Positions 23,935-30,684 of a stretch of DNA of 30,684 nt are shown here, piece by piece. The DNA comes from Bacillota bacterium (GTDB taxonomy: Bacteria; Bacillota; Limnochordia; Darwinibacteriales; DTU012). A model generated the notes under the pieces. The model was not told where the DNA came from and made no database searches. It worked only from the letters and a program-made list of their open reading frames with translations. A program made the translations under genes and the position numbers. Within the stretch, counting starts at the first letter, position 1. Each line of letters opens with the position of its first letter. Where the stretch lies: positions 1 to 30,684 of the forward strand of contig JAAYLQ010000064.1 of NCBI GenBank assembly GCA_012521805.1. Direction: 5' to 3'.

Positions 23935-24807
23935 GTGGATTACAGTAAATTGACCAGTCCCCGCGTGGTAAAAGCGCTGATGCGGGAGTATGAGATCCGC
24001 TTTAAAAAGCGGTTTGGCCAAAATTTTCTCGTCGATGGCAATATCTTAAGTAAAATTATTGCCAGTGCAGAGCTTAGAGCAGATCAATACGCGGTAGAGA
24101 TTGGAACCGGCTTAGGTACATTAACCCATGCTCTAGCTCAGGAATGCCGCAAAGTAATCACCTTTGAAATAGATCATGACCTGGTGCAGATTTTCCGTGA
24201 GAATTCCAGCAGTGAAAACATCCATCTAATTGCCGGCGATGCTCTCCAGTATGATTGGCACCAAGTGTTAGTAGAGCACAGCTGGCAGGGCGAACGGGTC
24301 AGCTTAGTGGCCAACCTTCCCTATTATCTCACCTCACCCCTAATTATGAAAGCTTTAGAGTGTGGTGTTGGCTTCGATCCGATTGTGGTAATGGTGCAGC
24401 GGGAAGTTGCCGACCGGATCCAGGCTCAACCGGGGACTAAGGATTATGGGCTGCTGACTTTGATGGTTGAATACTATGCTGATGTTGAGGTTGTCGCCAA
24501 AGTTCCCAGGACAGTATTTCTCCCTGCCCCAGAGGTTGATTCTGCTGTTATCAAGCTGATTCCCCGCGCTCCAACCGTTGCGGTAGACCGGGAAGCTTTG
24601 TTTGCAGTAATCAAAGCCAGCTTTGCTCAAAGGCGGAAAACTTTGAAAAACAATTTGAAAGCTTTAACCGAGCAGTGGGGCGTGACAGCCTCTAGTTTTG
24701 AGCGGATCTTAGCCGAGCTGGGCCTGCCGGAAGGAGTTCGTGGTGAGGCTCTTTCATTGGCACAGTTTGCGGAACTAACGCGCCGATTAATTACAGAGCA
24801 CCAGTAG
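23935..24807 (+). CDS. rsmA: 16S rRNA (adenine1518-N6/adenine1519-N6) dimethyltransferase
   Basis: A 290-aa SAM-dependent enzyme (KsgA) that dimethylates the two adjacent adenines of the 16S 3'-terminal helix. Substrate-binding FGQNFLVD (27-34), SAM motif VEIGTGLGTLT (54-64), FEIDHDLV, and the catalytic NLPYY (127-131). GTG at 23935 follows AGGGAAGGAAG. An earlier in-frame opening at 23878 lies inside the preceding gene and was rejected. The rsmA-yabG-veg order matches B. subtilis ksgA-yabG-veg. A strong terminator overlaps its stop. Confidence 0.96.
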   Translation: MDYSKLTSPRVVKALMREYEIRFKKRFGQNFLVDGNILSKIIASAELRADQYAVEIGTGLGTLTHALAQECRKVITFEIDHDLVQIFRENSSSENIHLIAGDALQYDWHQVLVEHSWQGERVSLVANLPYYLTSPLIMKALECGVGFDPIVVMVQREVADRIQAQPGTKDYGLLTLMVEYYADVEVVAKVPRTVFLPAPEVDSAVIKLIPRAPTVAVDREALFAVIKASFAQRRKTLKNNLKALTEQWGVTASSFERILAELGLPEGVRGEALSLAQFAELTRRLITEHQ

Positions 24808-24845
24808 TGCTTTCCTATTTCTCTTAAGGAAGGCACTACTTTTTT
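24803..24845 (+). terminator. Terminator after rsmA
   Basis: A 14-bp stem, AGTAGTGCTTTCCT (24803-24816) with AGGAAGGCACTACT (24827-24840), one G-U pair, then five T residues. The stem begins inside the rsmA stop codon. Confidence 0.9.
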
Positions 24846-24861
24846 GTGCTTTCATAAACTG
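24835..24861 (+). promoter_or_regulatory. Candidate SigK promoter for yabG
   Basis: AC at 24835-24836, 16-nt spacer, CATAAACTG at 24853-24861, one mismatch to CATANNNTA. yabG is SigK-dependent in B. subtilis. The -35 lies within the terminator stem of rsmA. Confidence 0.4.
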
Positions 24862-24883
24862 TAGATAAGGCGGAGGTGACCCC

Positions 24884-25759
24884 ATGAAAAAAGTAAGTGT
24901 GGGTGATATGGTCACTCGACGTTCTTATGGTGAAGATATCGTTTTTTACGTGCGGCGCATTCTTGATGCAGAAACCCCGATTGCTCAGCTGATCGGCGTA
25001 AACGTACGCTTGGCAGCCGACAGTCCCCTCGATGATTTAATTGTCTTAGATTATCGGACCAAACCGGCAAATCCGTCGGCAATCAAATCGATTATTGCGC
25101 AAATAATGCTGCAGCGGACTAAACCTGTGCAGCGGCGGAACTTGCGGTTAGAAGCAGTGAAGCATGATTTTATAGCTGTCCCAGGTCGGGTGCTGCATGT
25201 TGATGGGGAGGAGCACTACCTCAATCAGTGCTTAGCTCTGTACGGGAATTTGAATGTGCCGGTGATTGGACTGCATATCCCTGAACCGGAACAGCCAAAA
25301 AAAATTAGGTCTGTATTGGAAAAATACAATCCGGATATATTAGTGATAACGGGGCATGATGGTCTGCTGCGGAAAAACAGCAATCGTGATTTTTTGATTA
25401 ATTATCGTTCCAGTCAGTATTTTGTGGAGACTGTCAAACAGGCTCGTTTATACGATTCCAATCGCGATGGATTAGTGATTATTGCCGGCGCATGCCAAAG
25501 CCACTTTGAAGGTCTGATTGAAGCCGGTGCAAATTTCGCCAGTGCTCCAGAACGAGTGATGATTCACTGTTATGACCCGGTATTTGTAGCAGAAAAGCTA
25601 GCCTATACTCCGTTTACACAAGTAGTCAATCTGCCAGAGCTGTTCCATGCTACCATCAGCGGTAAAGACGGCATTGGCGGAATTGAGACTAGGGGAAAGC
25701 TGCGCCAGGGGTTTCCCCCGATTAAGTCGTGGCTGCCTGTTAAGTCCTATCTCCAGTAA
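24884..25759 (+). CDS. yabG: Sporulation-specific cysteine protease YabG
   Basis: A 291-aa peptidase family U57 enzyme that processes spore coat proteins in the mother cell. Family core: PGRVLHVDGEEHYLNQCLALY (100-120), ITGHDGLL (155-162) with H158, and IIAGACQSHFEGLIEAGANFASAP (199-222) with C204. The GHDG histidine and GACQSHFE cysteine correspond to the catalytic pair described for YabG. ATG at 24884 with GGAGGTGA upstream. Separated from rsmA by a terminator and preceded by a SigK-like promoter, so it is likely transcribed on its own during late sporulation. Confidence 0.94.
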   Translation: MKKVSVGDMVTRRSYGEDIVFYVRRILDAETPIAQLIGVNVRLAADSPLDDLIVLDYRTKPANPSAIKSIIAQIMLQRTKPVQRRNLRLEAVKHDFIAVPGRVLHVDGEEHYLNQCLALYGNLNVPVIGLHIPEPEQPKKIRSVLEKYNPDILVITGHDGLLRKNSNRDFLINYRSSQYFVETVKQARLYDSNRDGLVIIAGACQSHFEGLIEAGANFASAPERVMIHCYDPVFVAEKLAYTPFTQVVNLPELFHATISGKDGIGGIETRGKLRQGFPPIKSWLPVKSYLQ

Positions 25760-25802
25760 CAGCACTTGTTTTAATTGATAAAAGTACAGGAAGGTGAGTA
25801 TA

Positions 25803-26057
25803 GTGCGAACAAATACCAACCAGCTGGATCAAATCAAACTCAATCTAGATGAGCATGTTGGCAAAAAGATTAAACTTAAGGCAAACAGAGGTCGTAAAAA
25901 AATAGTAGAAGCAGAAGGCATACTGGAATGCACCTATCCCAATATATTTGTCATTAAGCTGGATAAACCCAGTGCCGTGCGGAGATTGTCCTACACTTAT
26001 TCCGATATCCTGACGGAGACAGTTGAACTAACCATTGATAACAACCGGATTGGCTGA
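25803..26057 (+). CDS. veg: Veg protein
   Basis: An 84-aa basic beta-rich protein, LDQIKLNLDEHVGKKIKLKAN then GRKKIVEAEGILECTYPNIFVIKLD and a second half SYTYSDILTETVEL. It matches B. subtilis Veg closely in length and motif. Veg influences biofilm formation in B. subtilis, and its strongly expressed gene follows yabG there too. GTG at 25803 was chosen because AGGAAGGTGA sits upstream; an alternative GTG at 25794 lies in that binding site. A good terminator follows. Confidence 0.94.
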   Translation: MRTNTNQLDQIKLNLDEHVGKKIKLKANRGRKKIVEAEGILECTYPNIFVIKLDKPSAVRRLSYTYSDILTETVELTIDNNRIG

Positions 26058-26073
26058 CTAAAAAGCACTACCG

Positions 26074-26102
26074 AAGCATCGTGAAAACGGTGCTTTTTTT
26101 TT
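26074..26102 (+). terminator. Terminator after veg
   Basis: AAGCATCGT (26074-26082) pairs with ACGGTGCTT (26087-26095) with one G-U pair and a GAAA tetraloop, followed by about nine T residues. Confidence 0.92.
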
Positions 26103-26140
26103 ATGCCGGTTCATAGTTTTTATAGAGAGGGCGTGAGGGT

Positions 26141-27403
26141 ATGTTGAGCAGAAAGAGAAACATCAAATTGGGCACACGCGTCTTAAAACTTGGTTCCCGG
26201 GGCACTGATGTGGGTCAGCTGCAGCAGAAGCTCAAGGACTTTGGTTACGAACCGGGACCAGTCGATAACATCTTTGGTTATCTTACTCAAGAAGCACTGG
26301 AATTTTTTCAAAGGGATTACCGTCTGCGCATTGACGGTATTGCGGGGGAAGAAGTCTTTGCCCTGTTAAAACAGGACAATCTGCCGGTAACCCGTCGGGT
26401 CCATCTTGTCCAGCCGGGGGAGACCCTCCAGGATATTGCTGATCAATATCAAGTGGGACCGGAGGCTTTTATTGACAACCACAAAAAGTCAATTTATCCC
26501 GGGCAGCAGTTAGTATTTTTTGATCGGGAGGTCTGGGGTGTATTAGGGTTTGATCTGCCTGCTCTAGACTCTTTCAACGTAAACCAAGAGCTGATTACAG
26601 GTGTCTTCATCTCAGTCAATCCAGAAAAGGGAATTGCGTCGCAAACAAAGTCTATTTCCGGTCCTAAAATTGCTCAGGTTGAATTTGAAGACGAAGAGTT
26701 AGTCAGCATCCACACTATCTTAACCAAGGGAAAGGTGCGGAAAAACTTCCTCAAATTCTGCAGTGAGGCAGCGGGCAAAATGGATGGAATCTATCTGCCG
26801 TGGGAACAGGTATCGCGGGTTGATGGCTTTCGCTATTACAAACTGCTGCGGCGAATCAAAAAACAGCTTGGAGATAAACGCCTGTTAGTTACCCTGACCC
26901 TGGGGATGCCGCGCTGGAATTTGCTAGGGGGCATTGACTTTGCTCAAGTGAGCAGAATTGTGGATCAGGTGGTTATTAAAATTGCCCAGCCTGATCCAAG
27001 CCTGATTGATTCGGAAAAAGAGCAGTATGAAAGTCTGATTCATCAAATGCTGCATTATGTTCCTGCCTATAAAATTTTGCTCTCAGTTCCGGTCTATGGT
27101 GTGATGTGGAATCAAGCTGATCCTTCCGCCTGGGAGAGGCTCAGTCATGGGCAGGCGATGACCAAAGTGTTCCGCCACGGCGCGCGATTAACTGCGGACG
27201 ACAGCGGCAAAAAGTATTACCAGTTTTATCTTAAAGGAGAGCATTGGGGTCTGAGAATCTCATCCTTGGATCAGTTGAATCAGGTAATAGCCCTAGCGAA
27301 CCGCTATAATTTAGCCGGCATAGTGCTGGATCGTCTCGGCGAAGAAGACAAGCGTTTATGGACTAAGCTTGCGTCCCACTTCAGTATCAGGAAAAAATTG
27401 TAA
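26141..27403 (+). CDS. Peptidoglycan-binding, LysM and GH18-like spore cortex protein (YaaH/SleL-like)
   Basis: A 420-aa protein without a signal peptide, as in mother-cell cortex and coat proteins. Order: PG-binding-1 domain (about 12-77, RGTDVGQLQQKLKDFGY), LysM (about 86-127, HLVQPGETLQDIADQY), then a GH18-type barrel (about 150-410). The catalytic GH18 motif normally reads DGxxxDxE; here it is DGIYLPWE at 215-222, keeping the first Asp and the Glu but replacing the middle Asp by Pro220. Activity is therefore doubtful. Homologues such as YaaH help degrade cortex at germination. ATG at 26141 after GAGAGGGCGTGAGGG. It lies between veg and the SipL-like gene. Confidence 0.82.
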   Translation: MLSRKRNIKLGTRVLKLGSRGTDVGQLQQKLKDFGYEPGPVDNIFGYLTQEALEFFQRDYRLRIDGIAGEEVFALLKQDNLPVTRRVHLVQPGETLQDIADQYQVGPEAFIDNHKKSIYPGQQLVFFDREVWGVLGFDLPALDSFNVNQELITGVFISVNPEKGIASQTKSISGPKIAQVEFEDEELVSIHTILTKGKVRKNFLKFCSEAAGKMDGIYLPWEQVSRVDGFRYYKLLRRIKKQLGDKRLLVTLTLGMPRWNLLGGIDFAQVSRIVDQVVIKIAQPDPSLIDSEKEQYESLIHQMLHYVPAYKILLSVPVYGVMWNQADPSAWERLSHGQAMTKVFRHGARLTADDSGKKYYQFYLKGEHWGLRISSLDQLNQVIALANRYNLAGIVLDRLGEEDKRLWTKLASHFSIRKKL

Positions 27404-27488
27404 AAGCCTTCCTTATTGAAACATACTTTCTGAGGGTTATTCATATATATAACTGAATTATGGTGTAAACATAAGGGGGGAGAACATT

Positions 27489-29078
27489 TTGGCTCTCAAT
27501 GTAAGAGAAGAAATTTTACATGTAGAGAGTTTAGTTGGTGAAAACTCAGCACAAACTGTGCTCCAGACAACGCTGGATTTATCCAGTTCAGCGCCGAGTA
27601 TCGGCAGAGTTGTTTGGGTTCGGGGGACAGCTGTAGTTAACGATGCGGCAGCCGCTTCAGACAAAGTCAATTTGGATGGATATATTGACCTGACATTGGT
27701 TTACGCCGCAGAAGACTTTGAAGACGGCTCTGTCAGCTACCAAGTGATTCCATATCGCCAAGCAATCGCATTCAGCGATTATGTAGAGGTTATCGGTGCG
27801 GAAGAGGGCATGCTGGTCCACACTAAGGTTGATCTCCTGGGGATAGAGTGGGAGCTGCAGGCTGATCAGCGGGCTGTGAACGTAGATGTGTTAGTGCAGT
27901 TTTCAGCCCGGGTAAAACAGCAGTCTCGGATTCAGGCAGTAACCAATGCTAGTGTTAAGCCACCAAAAAAGCTGGCTGTCGACGAGGAGATTTTTACTAT
28001 CGAATCACTGCTGAAACCAGTCACTACAGCGCTGGGCGTCAATCAAGAACTAATTCTGCCGGAAACCGCGGAACCGATCGGTTTTATTCTCGACTGCCAA
28101 GCAAAACCGGAGATTGAAGAAGCGATCATTAATCAAGAACAGATTACTGTAAAAGGCAACCTCAACGTGCATTTGATTTATGTTGATGAAAATGGGAATA
28201 TCCATTCCAGTGCCTTTAAGAATGCATTCCCATACACTGTTTCTGTACCTAATGAAAGTAAGGTAACTGATTTAAAAGTTAATCCTGAGGTTAGGGCTGA
28301 GATTAAGGCGGATCTCAATGCGCCAAACAGCATTTCGTTAGTTGGCGATCTGAGATTTAAGGTGGATCTGATTGAGTCTAAACAGGTACGGTTGATCTTT
28401 GACTTAACCGGATCCGGAGGCTGTGTAGTTGAATCTAGAACAGAACCGGTGATGCTTGATCATTTAGTTAATGAAAAAGTCCAGCAGGCCACAGCCCAAG
28501 GCGTGCTTGAACTCAGCGGCAGCTATCCGCCGATTAGGGAAATTGTTGGTTCTGAAGGAAAAGTTCTGAATTATGATTTTCGTGTCGATGATGATAAAGT
28601 GTTGGTTGAAGGCTCAATCAGTATCGAGTTTGCCTACCTAGCTTATATTGAAGACGAACATAAACCTCTGTACTGGGCAGCTTTCAGCAATGCAGTTCCT
28701 TTTCAGCAGGTGATTGCCATTGGCGGTGTTCAGCCAGGTATGATTGCGGAGTTAGAAATTGCAGTAACAAATCTAAAACTTGATTTGATTAACCGCGAGA
28801 CAATTGAAGCTGACATCACTTATCGCTCCCGGCTGAAAGTTACTGAACCGGTGCAGCGGGATGTGGTTGTAGAAGCAATTGAGGTGCCGCCACTGGAAGC
28901 AGAACCGCCAACGGTAACATATGTTTTTGTGCATGAAGCGGATACACTCTGGAAATTATCCCGCCAGTACCATACCTCCCTAGAGACAATCCTTGAGGCA
29001 AACTCCTGGCTCAGGGAAAGGGAGCAGCAGAGGCTGATGCCTGGAGATAAGCTCTGCATACCCCGAAAAGTTTGGTAA
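27489..29078 (+). CDS. sipL: SPOCS-domain and LysM protein, SipL-like spore envelope protein
   Basis: A 529-aa protein with three SPOCS (DUF3794) repeats at about 10-115, 165-275 and 320-440, each with a G-x-(V/L)-x(n)-Y-V/L-x-Y pattern and a PY- or PF-containing strand (VIPYRQAI, AFPYTVSV, AVPFQQVI). A C-terminal LysM spans 478-529 (VHEADTLWKLSRQYHTS). This architecture and size match Clostridioides difficile SipL, which binds SpoIVA and tethers the coat basement layer. No signal peptide. TTG start at 27489 with GGGGGG-AGAAC before it. SipL also lies near yabG and ispE in C. difficile. Assignment to the family is firm, orthology probable. Confidence 0.8.
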   Translation: MALNVREEILHVESLVGENSAQTVLQTTLDLSSSAPSIGRVVWVRGTAVVNDAAAASDKVNLDGYIDLTLVYAAEDFEDGSVSYQVIPYRQAIAFSDYVEVIGAEEGMLVHTKVDLLGIEWELQADQRAVNVDVLVQFSARVKQQSRIQAVTNASVKPPKKLAVDEEIFTIESLLKPVTTALGVNQELILPETAEPIGFILDCQAKPEIEEAIINQEQITVKGNLNVHLIYVDENGNIHSSAFKNAFPYTVSVPNESKVTDLKVNPEVRAEIKADLNAPNSISLVGDLRFKVDLIESKQVRLIFDLTGSGGCVVESRTEPVMLDHLVNEKVQQATAQGVLELSGSYPPIREIVGSEGKVLNYDFRVDDDKVLVEGSISIEFAYLAYIEDEHKPLYWAAFSNAVPFQQVIAIGGVQPGMIAELEIAVTNLKLDLINRETIEADITYRSRLKVTEPVQRDVVVEAIEVPPLEAEPPTVTYVFVHEADTLWKLSRQYHTSLETILEANSWLREREQQRLMPGDKLCIPRKVW

Positions 29079-29079
29079 T

Positions 29080-29107
29080 AAAATGGGTCAAAGCATGACC
29101 CATTTTT
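29080..29107. terminator. Terminator after the SipL-like gene
   Basis: AAAATGGGTC (29080-29089) pairs perfectly with GACCCATTTT (29097-29106), loop AAAGCAT, ending in TTTTT. Nearly symmetrical, so it could work in both directions. Confidence 0.85.
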
Positions 29108-29161
29108 AATTTGCCAAAAAAGGGCAATACTAAACTAGATTTGAGTGAGGAGGCTGAAACT

Positions 29162-29593
29162 ATGCTGGCACTAATCATCGCAGCAGTATCAGGTATTGCC
29201 ATGGCAGTCCAAGGGTCTTTAAACACTGCCCTAAGCAAGAAAGTAGGGGTATTGTTCGGGACCTTTATTGTCCAGTTTACCGGTACAATCTTTACCATTA
29301 TTCTGCTTTTGTTCAAACTTGGCAGTATCAAATGGCAGGTTCTCCCCCAGGTGCCTTGGTACAATTATTTAGGCGGCATTATCGGGGTGGGAATTGTTTA
29401 CGGGGTGATTACCAGTATCGATCGTGTGGGGGTAGCTGCAGCAACAACAGCGATAATAGTTGGACAAGTATCCATGGCCGCGCTGGTAGACCATTTCGGT
29501 TGGTTTGGTTTAGAGGCGGTCCCATTTAATATTTGGAAAGGGGTTGGTATTGTGTTGCTGGCAGCGAGTGCCTGGCTGCTGCTCCATAAATAA
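29162..29593 (+). CDS. Half-size DMT-family membrane protein (DUF606/YdcZ)
   Basis: A 143-aa hydrophobic protein with about five membrane segments (starting LALIIAAVSGIAMAVQGSLN). The motif GIAMAVQGSLNTALSKKVG and GGIIGVGIVYGVITSIDRVG are typical of DUF606, small drug/metabolite-transporter-like proteins that probably dimerise. The substrate is unknown. ATG at 29162 was chosen over a GTG or ATG further up (29111), because GAGGAGG lies 8 nt before it and the hydrophobic helix begins at once. It sits between a terminator and ispE and may share the ispE transcript. Confidence 0.85.
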   Translation: MLALIIAAVSGIAMAVQGSLNTALSKKVGVLFGTFIVQFTGTIFTIILLLFKLGSIKWQVLPQVPWYNYLGGIIGVGIVYGVITSIDRVGVAAATTAIIVGQVSMAALVDHFGWFGLEAVPFNIWKGVGIVLLAASAWLLLHK

Positions 29594-29651
29594 CTAAATG
29601 CAGGAAAATTATCCCTAGTGCTGAATATTTCTAAGGTAACGAGGTGAATGT

Positions 29652-30515
29652 ATGGAAGCAGTGGCTGTAAAAGCACATGGGAAAATCAATTTGACCTTGG
29701 ATGTACTGGAGCGCCGCAGTGATGGATATCACGAGATCCGCAGCGTGATGCAGTCAATTGCCCTGGCAGATCAATTAGAAATTAGCAAAGCCGATAAAGG
29801 AATCCATCTGCAGGTAAATTTGCCCTTTGTCGAGCCTGCTGATAATCTAGCCTATCGGGCTGCTGAGCTATTTTTTACCGCTGCTGAACTGGATGCAGGA
29901 GCAGTGATCAGGTTAGAGAAAAATCTGCCGATTGCCGCCGGTTTAGGGGGAGGCAGCGCCGATGCAGCAGCTGTGCTTTGGGCTTTAAATCAGCTGTATC
30001 AAACGCCTTTCACCCTAGCGGAGCTCCAGGTTATAGGAAAACAAATTGGCGCTGATGTGCCCTTCTGCCTGCAAGGGGGCACTTTGTTAGCTGAAGGAAT
30101 AGGTGATAAATTAAGTCTGCTTCCCACGATTGCCGATTATTATTTTGTGCTGGTTAAACCAGAGCAGTCAGTCAGCACCAAAAAAGTTTATCAAGCTTTA
30201 GATCCAAAACTATTTGGTGATCATTATACCAGCCGGATGGTTGAGAAGTTAAAACAGGGAGATTCCATCACCAGCAGTTTTGGTAATATCATGGAGCAGA
30301 CAACTGTTAGGTTTGTGCCTGAAGTGGCGGCTTGGTGTGAGCGTATGCTTCAAGCCGGTGCTGTCAGCAGCTTTATGTCGGGAAGCGGCCCGACCACTGT
30401 GGGTGTCTTTAACTCGAAAACAGAAGCTGAGCAGTTCATTCAGAAGTGGAAACATCAATGTTGGATGACTGTTACCAAGCCGTATACTACTGGGATTTCA
30501 GTTGTAAAGGAATAG
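29652..30515 (+). CDS. ispE: 4-diphosphocytidyl-2-C-methyl-D-erythritol kinase
   Basis: A 287-aa GHMP kinase of the MEP isoprenoid pathway, which phosphorylates CDP-methylerythritol. Landmarks: KINLTLDVLERRSDGYHEIRSVMQSI at about 11-36, the ATP loop LPIAAGLGGGSADAAA (92-107), GADVPFCLQGG, and the C-terminal MSGSGPTTVGVF. ATG at 29652. In B. subtilis ispE also follows yabG-veg, which supports the synteny. The next gene starts 13 nt after its stop. Confidence 0.96.
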   Translation: MEAVAVKAHGKINLTLDVLERRSDGYHEIRSVMQSIALADQLEISKADKGIHLQVNLPFVEPADNLAYRAAELFFTAAELDAGAVIRLEKNLPIAAGLGGGSADAAAVLWALNQLYQTPFTLAELQVIGKQIGADVPFCLQGGTLLAEGIGDKLSLLPTIADYYFVLVKPEQSVSTKKVYQALDPKLFGDHYTSRMVEKLKQGDSITSSFGNIMEQTTVRFVPEVAAWCERMLQAGAVSSFMSGSGPTTVGVFNSKTEAEQFIQKWKHQCWMTVTKPYTTGISVVKE

Positions 30516-30528
30516 AGGTGGCACATCA

Positions 30529-30684
30529 ATGCAGGTGGATGCGATCGTCCTTGCAGGTGCGAAAAATGATGGGAAATTACAGGAAGTCAGTTCATGCCAG
30601 TATGAAGCACTGATTAAAATTAATGACAAACCGATGCTCTGCTACGTAATTAACGCTTTAAAAAGCTCAGCATATATCGGAAAA
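30529..30684 (+). CDS. Nucleotidyltransferase (MobA/GlmU-like) N-terminus, runs off the right edge
   Basis: Only 52 codons are in the window. MQVDAIVLAGAKNDGKLQEV begins with the VDAIVLAGA nucleotide-binding turn, and KPMLCYVINALKSS follows, the start of an NTP_transferase domain. It lacks the G-rich G-x-G-T-R-M loop of typical GlmU, so a MobA-like or family-unspecified nucleotidyltransferase is more likely. ATG at 30529 is 13 nt after ispE, with AGAGGTGG upstream. The product and full length cannot be determined. Confidence 0.75.
   Translation, partial: MQVDAIVLAGAKNDGKLQEVSSCQYEALIKINDKPMLCYVINALKSSAYIGK

Noticed and set aside
27404..27488. SigE/SigK-type promoter for the SipL-like gene (CATACTTT at 27422)
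   Set aside because: The upstream -35 partner is missing or badly spaced; only the -10-like part matches, so it was not annotated.
1..30684. CRISPR arrays, tRNA or rRNA genes, prophage
   Set aside because: No spaced direct repeats, no tRNA-like cloverleaf or rRNA stretches and no phage structural genes were found on either strand.

Overview
This window is an origin-proximal chromosome segment from an endospore-forming Bacillota (Firmicute), probably a Clostridia- or Limnochordia-like lineage. The lineage is inferred from sporulation-restricted genes (yyaC, lonC, yabG, a YaaH-like cortex protein, a SipL-like SPOCS/LysM protein), the Gram-positive markers veg, DUF951, YybS and DnaD, and the strong GGAGG-type ribosome binding sites. 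Gene order matches the neighbourhood of oriC in Bacillus subtilis. A parS-type centromere palindrome lies at 183-198. Most genes read rightward, which fits an origin to the left of the window.

Layout. 1-173: the 5' end of a leftward transposase gene (IS fragment) and a strong hairpin. 174-717: a 34-bp perfect palindrome with the parS core, overlapping the end of yyaC. 856-1836: a YkvI-like transporter. 1887-1979: a tiny leftward ORF with a SigK-like promoter, not previously obvious because of its size. 2093-6367: the glycine cleavage operon gcvT-gcvH-gcvPA-gcvPB, closed by a bidirectional terminator shared with a secreted parvulin foldase (6422-7291, minus). 7432-9885: DUF951, a two-P-loop ATPase and ychF. 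9975-10917: rpsF-ssb-rpsR with its own promoter and a probable S6:S18 leader. 11032-15209: yybS, rplI, lonC and aroE, tightly packed. 15241-17462 (minus): a galactose unit made of a 29-codon ORF, galT and galK. 17619-19704: ddl converging on a FemABX-type aminoacyltransferase. 19785-24807: an ABC-F ATPase, a DnaD-like protein, replicative helicase dnaB, an unknown 71-aa protein and rsmA, all overlapping or nearly so. 24884-29078: yabG, veg, a PG-binding/LysM/GH18-like protein and a SipL-like protein, a spore-envelope block. 29162-30684: a small DMT transporter, ispE and the start of a nucleotidyltransferase gene.

How it fits together. Replication (ssb, the DnaD-like protein, dnaB, parS), translation (rpsF, rpsR, rplI, rsmA, ychF, ABC-F) and sporulation genes are interleaved, as is usual near oriC. 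In B. subtilis the rpsF-rplI-dnaB genes lie on one side of oriC and the ksgA-yabG-veg-ispE genes on the other. Here they form one block in the same direction. Metabolic genes (gcv, gal, aroE, ddl) are inserted between the conserved blocks, mostly bounded by strong terminators.

Most of the window is ordinary core genome. The least explained items are the two tiny ORFs, the parS/IS junction, the degenerate second P-loop of the ATPase, the altered GH18 motif in the YaaH-like protein, and the unknown 71-aa gene next to dnaB. All family assignments come from reading the translations by eye; no database search was run.
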